Source: Gemmatimonadaceae bacterium (GTDB lineage: Bacteria > Gemmatimonadota > Gemmatimonadetes > Gemmatimonadales > Gemmatimonadaceae). Taken from it: a DNA stretch of 7,847 nucleotides. The stretch lies in NCBI GenBank assembly GCA_025451425.1, contig JANWKK010000102.1, forward strand, positions 1 through 7,847, given 5' to 3'. The notes under the pieces are model-generated. The model did not search any database and was not told the DNA's origin. It saw nothing but the letters and a program-made list of their open reading frames with translations. Shown piece by piece: positions 6,435-7,847 of the stretch. Within the stretch, counting starts at the first letter, position 1, and the number at the start of each line of letters is the position of its first letter. Position numbers and translations under genes: made by a program.

Positions 6435-7799
6435 CTAACGCCTTAGCGGAGTCGCCGGCGTCGCATTCTTGGAGAAGAGCAAACCATCGTAGTACGACGG
6501 AAATTGTAGCGTCGTTTCGAAAACGCCAAGCGCGCTCTCGGAGTACACGCCGCTGACGAGCCGCGCTTGATGCGGGCCCTTGAGCCAACCGGACCCCGCC
6601 TCGCTGCCGACGCTTCGGAGGTCGAGAAGGAAGTTATCCATCGTCGCATGATTGAGCACATCCTCATACGACTCTGGACGTGCAGCGCGCAGGCGCATGT
6701 TAGTCTCACCGCCTGGCTCGCGCTGGCCAACGTTGATCGGCTGAGCTCTGACGACACCCTGGCCGGCGGTGAAGGCGAGGTTGCGATATCGATCGCCAAG
6801 CGTGCTCGCAAGAGGAACGGCGGACTGCACGACGCCACCCTCGCCCGTTAGGCGGCCAGACTCGACGTCGCGTCCCCACACGAGCAGCTTCGCGTCCGGG
6901 CCGAGGCTGTTCGCGACCCACATGATGTGGTCCGCGACCGTCTGATGGCGGGGCAGGTGTCGCAATCCCACGTCCGCATCGTGCTGCGTCAAACGCGCCA
7001 TCTGCTCCGCGAAAGCGACACTCGCCTGCGCGCTCGGGCGCGAGCCCAGTCGCGCGCGCAGCGCGCCAAGCGAGTCGACAACAGCCGCCGTCTCGCCTCG
7101 ACAGCGATTCCAGAAGGTGCTGTCGGATGCCGGGCCGTCGCGCCCCCACGCCGCACTCTCGCCCGTGGGAACGCACTGTATCTCGTGCTTGAGCCATGCG
7201 TTCAGCGAGGAGCCGGCAATGCTATCGGGGAGTGTCGTCACCACGGCGACAGCGTGACCAGCGTTCGGCAGCTCGAAACCGTAGAAGCCGATCTGCTCCG
7301 CGCCCGCATGATCGCGATCGTAATTACGAATCCACTCGACAATGTTCAGGAGCTCCTGGGTGTTCCAGTGCGGCGAGCCGAGGCTGCGGAGCCATTGTCG
7401 TGGATTGCCGACGCCCGTGCGCACGTAGCGATCGAGCTCCATCGCTTCCGCCATCGGCGCCTGAACAGCAAGGCCGCGAAATCCCTCCGATGACAGAGTT
7501 TGGAGCATGGACAGCAGCATCGCTCCGAACTGGTGAGTCCCTTCGGTGAGCTCACTGACGCCAAGCACCCGCGCATTCCCGACGAAGGCGACGAATGGCG
7601 CGCGATCGATGATGAGCTGAGTCGAGTCACGAACCGTGACTGGGACCGCGCGCACGTCGATCCATCGCACCGCCGCTGCCGCGGAATCGCTCAGCTGGCG
7701 TGGTGGAGGAACGACTACCGGAGCGTTGGAATGGCAGCCACCAACGACGACCAGCGTCGCCGCAGCGGAGAGCAAGACAGGTGAGCGTCGTATCGACAT
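6435..7799 (-). CDS. Erythromycin-esterase-like lipoprotein, catalytic residues apparently lost
   Basis: The 454-residue product has a lipoprotein signal peptide (hydrophobic to V19, lipobox VGGC with C22) and a domain of the erythromycin esterase (Ere, PF05139) type. Recognisable landmarks are RVLGVSELTEGTHQFGAML (77-95), SEGFRGLAV (104-112), GFYGFELPNAGHAVAV (171-186), RHQTVADHIMWVANSLGPDA (284-303), KLLVWG (304-309) and a C-terminal YYDGLLF. The usual active-site signatures are changed: GExTHG is S82-E83-L84-T85-E86-G87, the Glu after the second strand is Q113, and WxHNxH is W308-G309-R310-D311-V312-E313. The protein may therefore be catalytically dead or have another activity. Ere enzymes hydrolyse the macrolide lactone, but a resistance role should not be assumed here. 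It is the first gene of the minus-strand block, and no clear Shine-Dalgarno sequence or promoter can be seen in the 48 nt before it. Confidence 0.85.
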   Translation of the reverse strand: MSIRRSPVLLSAAATLVVVGGCHSNAPVVVPPPRQLSDSAAAAVRWIDVRAVPVTVRDSTQLIIDRAPFVAFVGNARVLGVSELTEGTHQFGAMLLSMLQTLSSEGFRGLAVQAPMAEAMELDRYVRTGVGNPRQWLRSLGSPHWNTQELLNIVEWIRNYDRDHAGAEQIGFYGFELPNAGHAVAVVTTLPDSIAGSSLNAWLKHEIQCVPTGESAAWGRDGPASDSTFWNRCRGETAAVVDSLGALRARLGSRPSAQASVAFAEQMARLTQHDADVGLRHLPRHQTVADHIMWVANSLGPDAKLLVWGRDVESGRLTGEGGVVQSAVPLASTLGDRYRNLAFTAGQGVVRAQPINVGQREPGGETNMRLRAARPESYEDVLNHATMDNFLLDLRSVGSEAGSGWLKGPHQARLVSGVYSESALGVFETTLQFPSYYDGLLFSKNATPATPLRR

Positions 7800-7847
7800 C
7801 GTGAACCCGAAAGAGGAATTGCAGCCTTCAATTTGCGTCTTGGAAAC

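Larger units (their letters stand above)
57..6852. repeat. Dispersed 7-mer CCTAACG (nine copies, both strands)
   Basis: CCTAACG occurs on the plus strand at 57-63, 1063-1069, 4582-4588, 5161-5167 and 6434-6440. Its complement CGTTAGG occurs at 3956-3962, 4790-4796, 5645-5651 and 6846-6852. Reading each copy in the CCTAACG direction, the preceding base is always a purine (six G, three A). I found no CCTAA on either strand outside these nine. Copies lie in different codon frames: they give TTA-Leu (57 and 1063), V-R (3956 and 5161), P-N (4582 and 5645), L-T (6846) and two stop codons (4790 and 6434). The motif therefore is not explained by one protein motif or codon. Function unknown. Confidence 0.7.

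Noticed and set aside
6412..6588. 59-codon N-terminal extension of DUF2277
   Set aside because: It lies within the esterase-like coding region, and the family always begins at MCRN.
6435..7799. Macrolide resistance gene
   Set aside because: The fold is Ere-like, but key catalytic residues appear replaced, so a resistance function is not supported.
1..7847. CRISPR array, transposase, integrase, tRNA or rRNA genes
   Set aside because: No regular repeats, mobile-element protein motifs or RNA gene signatures were seen on either strand.

Overview
The window is a densely coded, high-GC chromosomal stretch with G+C-rich third codon positions. Gene ends overlap by a few bases, and three proteins carry lipoprotein signal peptides. 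The gene set fits a free-living, probably soil, Gram-negative bacterium. It pairs DCC and DoxX-like redox/membrane proteins with a cupredoxin lipoprotein, an ABC1/UbiB kinase, a BIG2 lipoprotein, and EVE, YjbR, DUF488 and DUF2277 proteins. My best guess from gene content and codon style is Gemmatimonadota or a neighbouring phylum; this is inference, and there is no rRNA or marker gene to prove it. I see no phage, insertion sequence, tRNA or CRISPR array.

Left part, all on the minus strand (1-2447). A lipid-anchored cupredoxin (1827-2447) ends in a strong intrinsic terminator (1771-1804). A hairpin-forming, repeat-like element (1723-1754) follows. Then comes a polytopic DoxX-like membrane protein with an extra C-terminal beta-rich domain (360-1706). 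Its 3' end overlaps by 41 nt a GTG-started DCC (DUF393) thiol-disulfide oxidoreductase-like gene that runs off the left edge.

Middle part, plus strand (2556-4788). An ABC1/UbiB-family atypical kinase with C-terminal membrane segments is read divergently from the cupredoxin across 108 bp. A small BIG2-type lipoprotein follows and ends 3 bp from the convergent right-hand gene block.

Right part, minus strand (7799 down to 4792). Five genes lie head to tail: an erythromycin-esterase-like lipoprotein, DUF2277, YjbR/MmcQ, EVE and DUF488. The last three are joined by ATGA and TGATG overlaps and look like one translationally coupled unit. In the esterase-like protein the family's catalytic His and Glu positions appear replaced, so it may be a pseudoenzyme or have a changed activity.

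The most unusual non-genic signal is a dispersed 7-mer, CCTAACG. It occurs nine times on both strands, in different codon frames, and always after a purine. Every CCTAA I found in the window, on either strand, is part of it. It looks like selection at the DNA level rather than protein coding.
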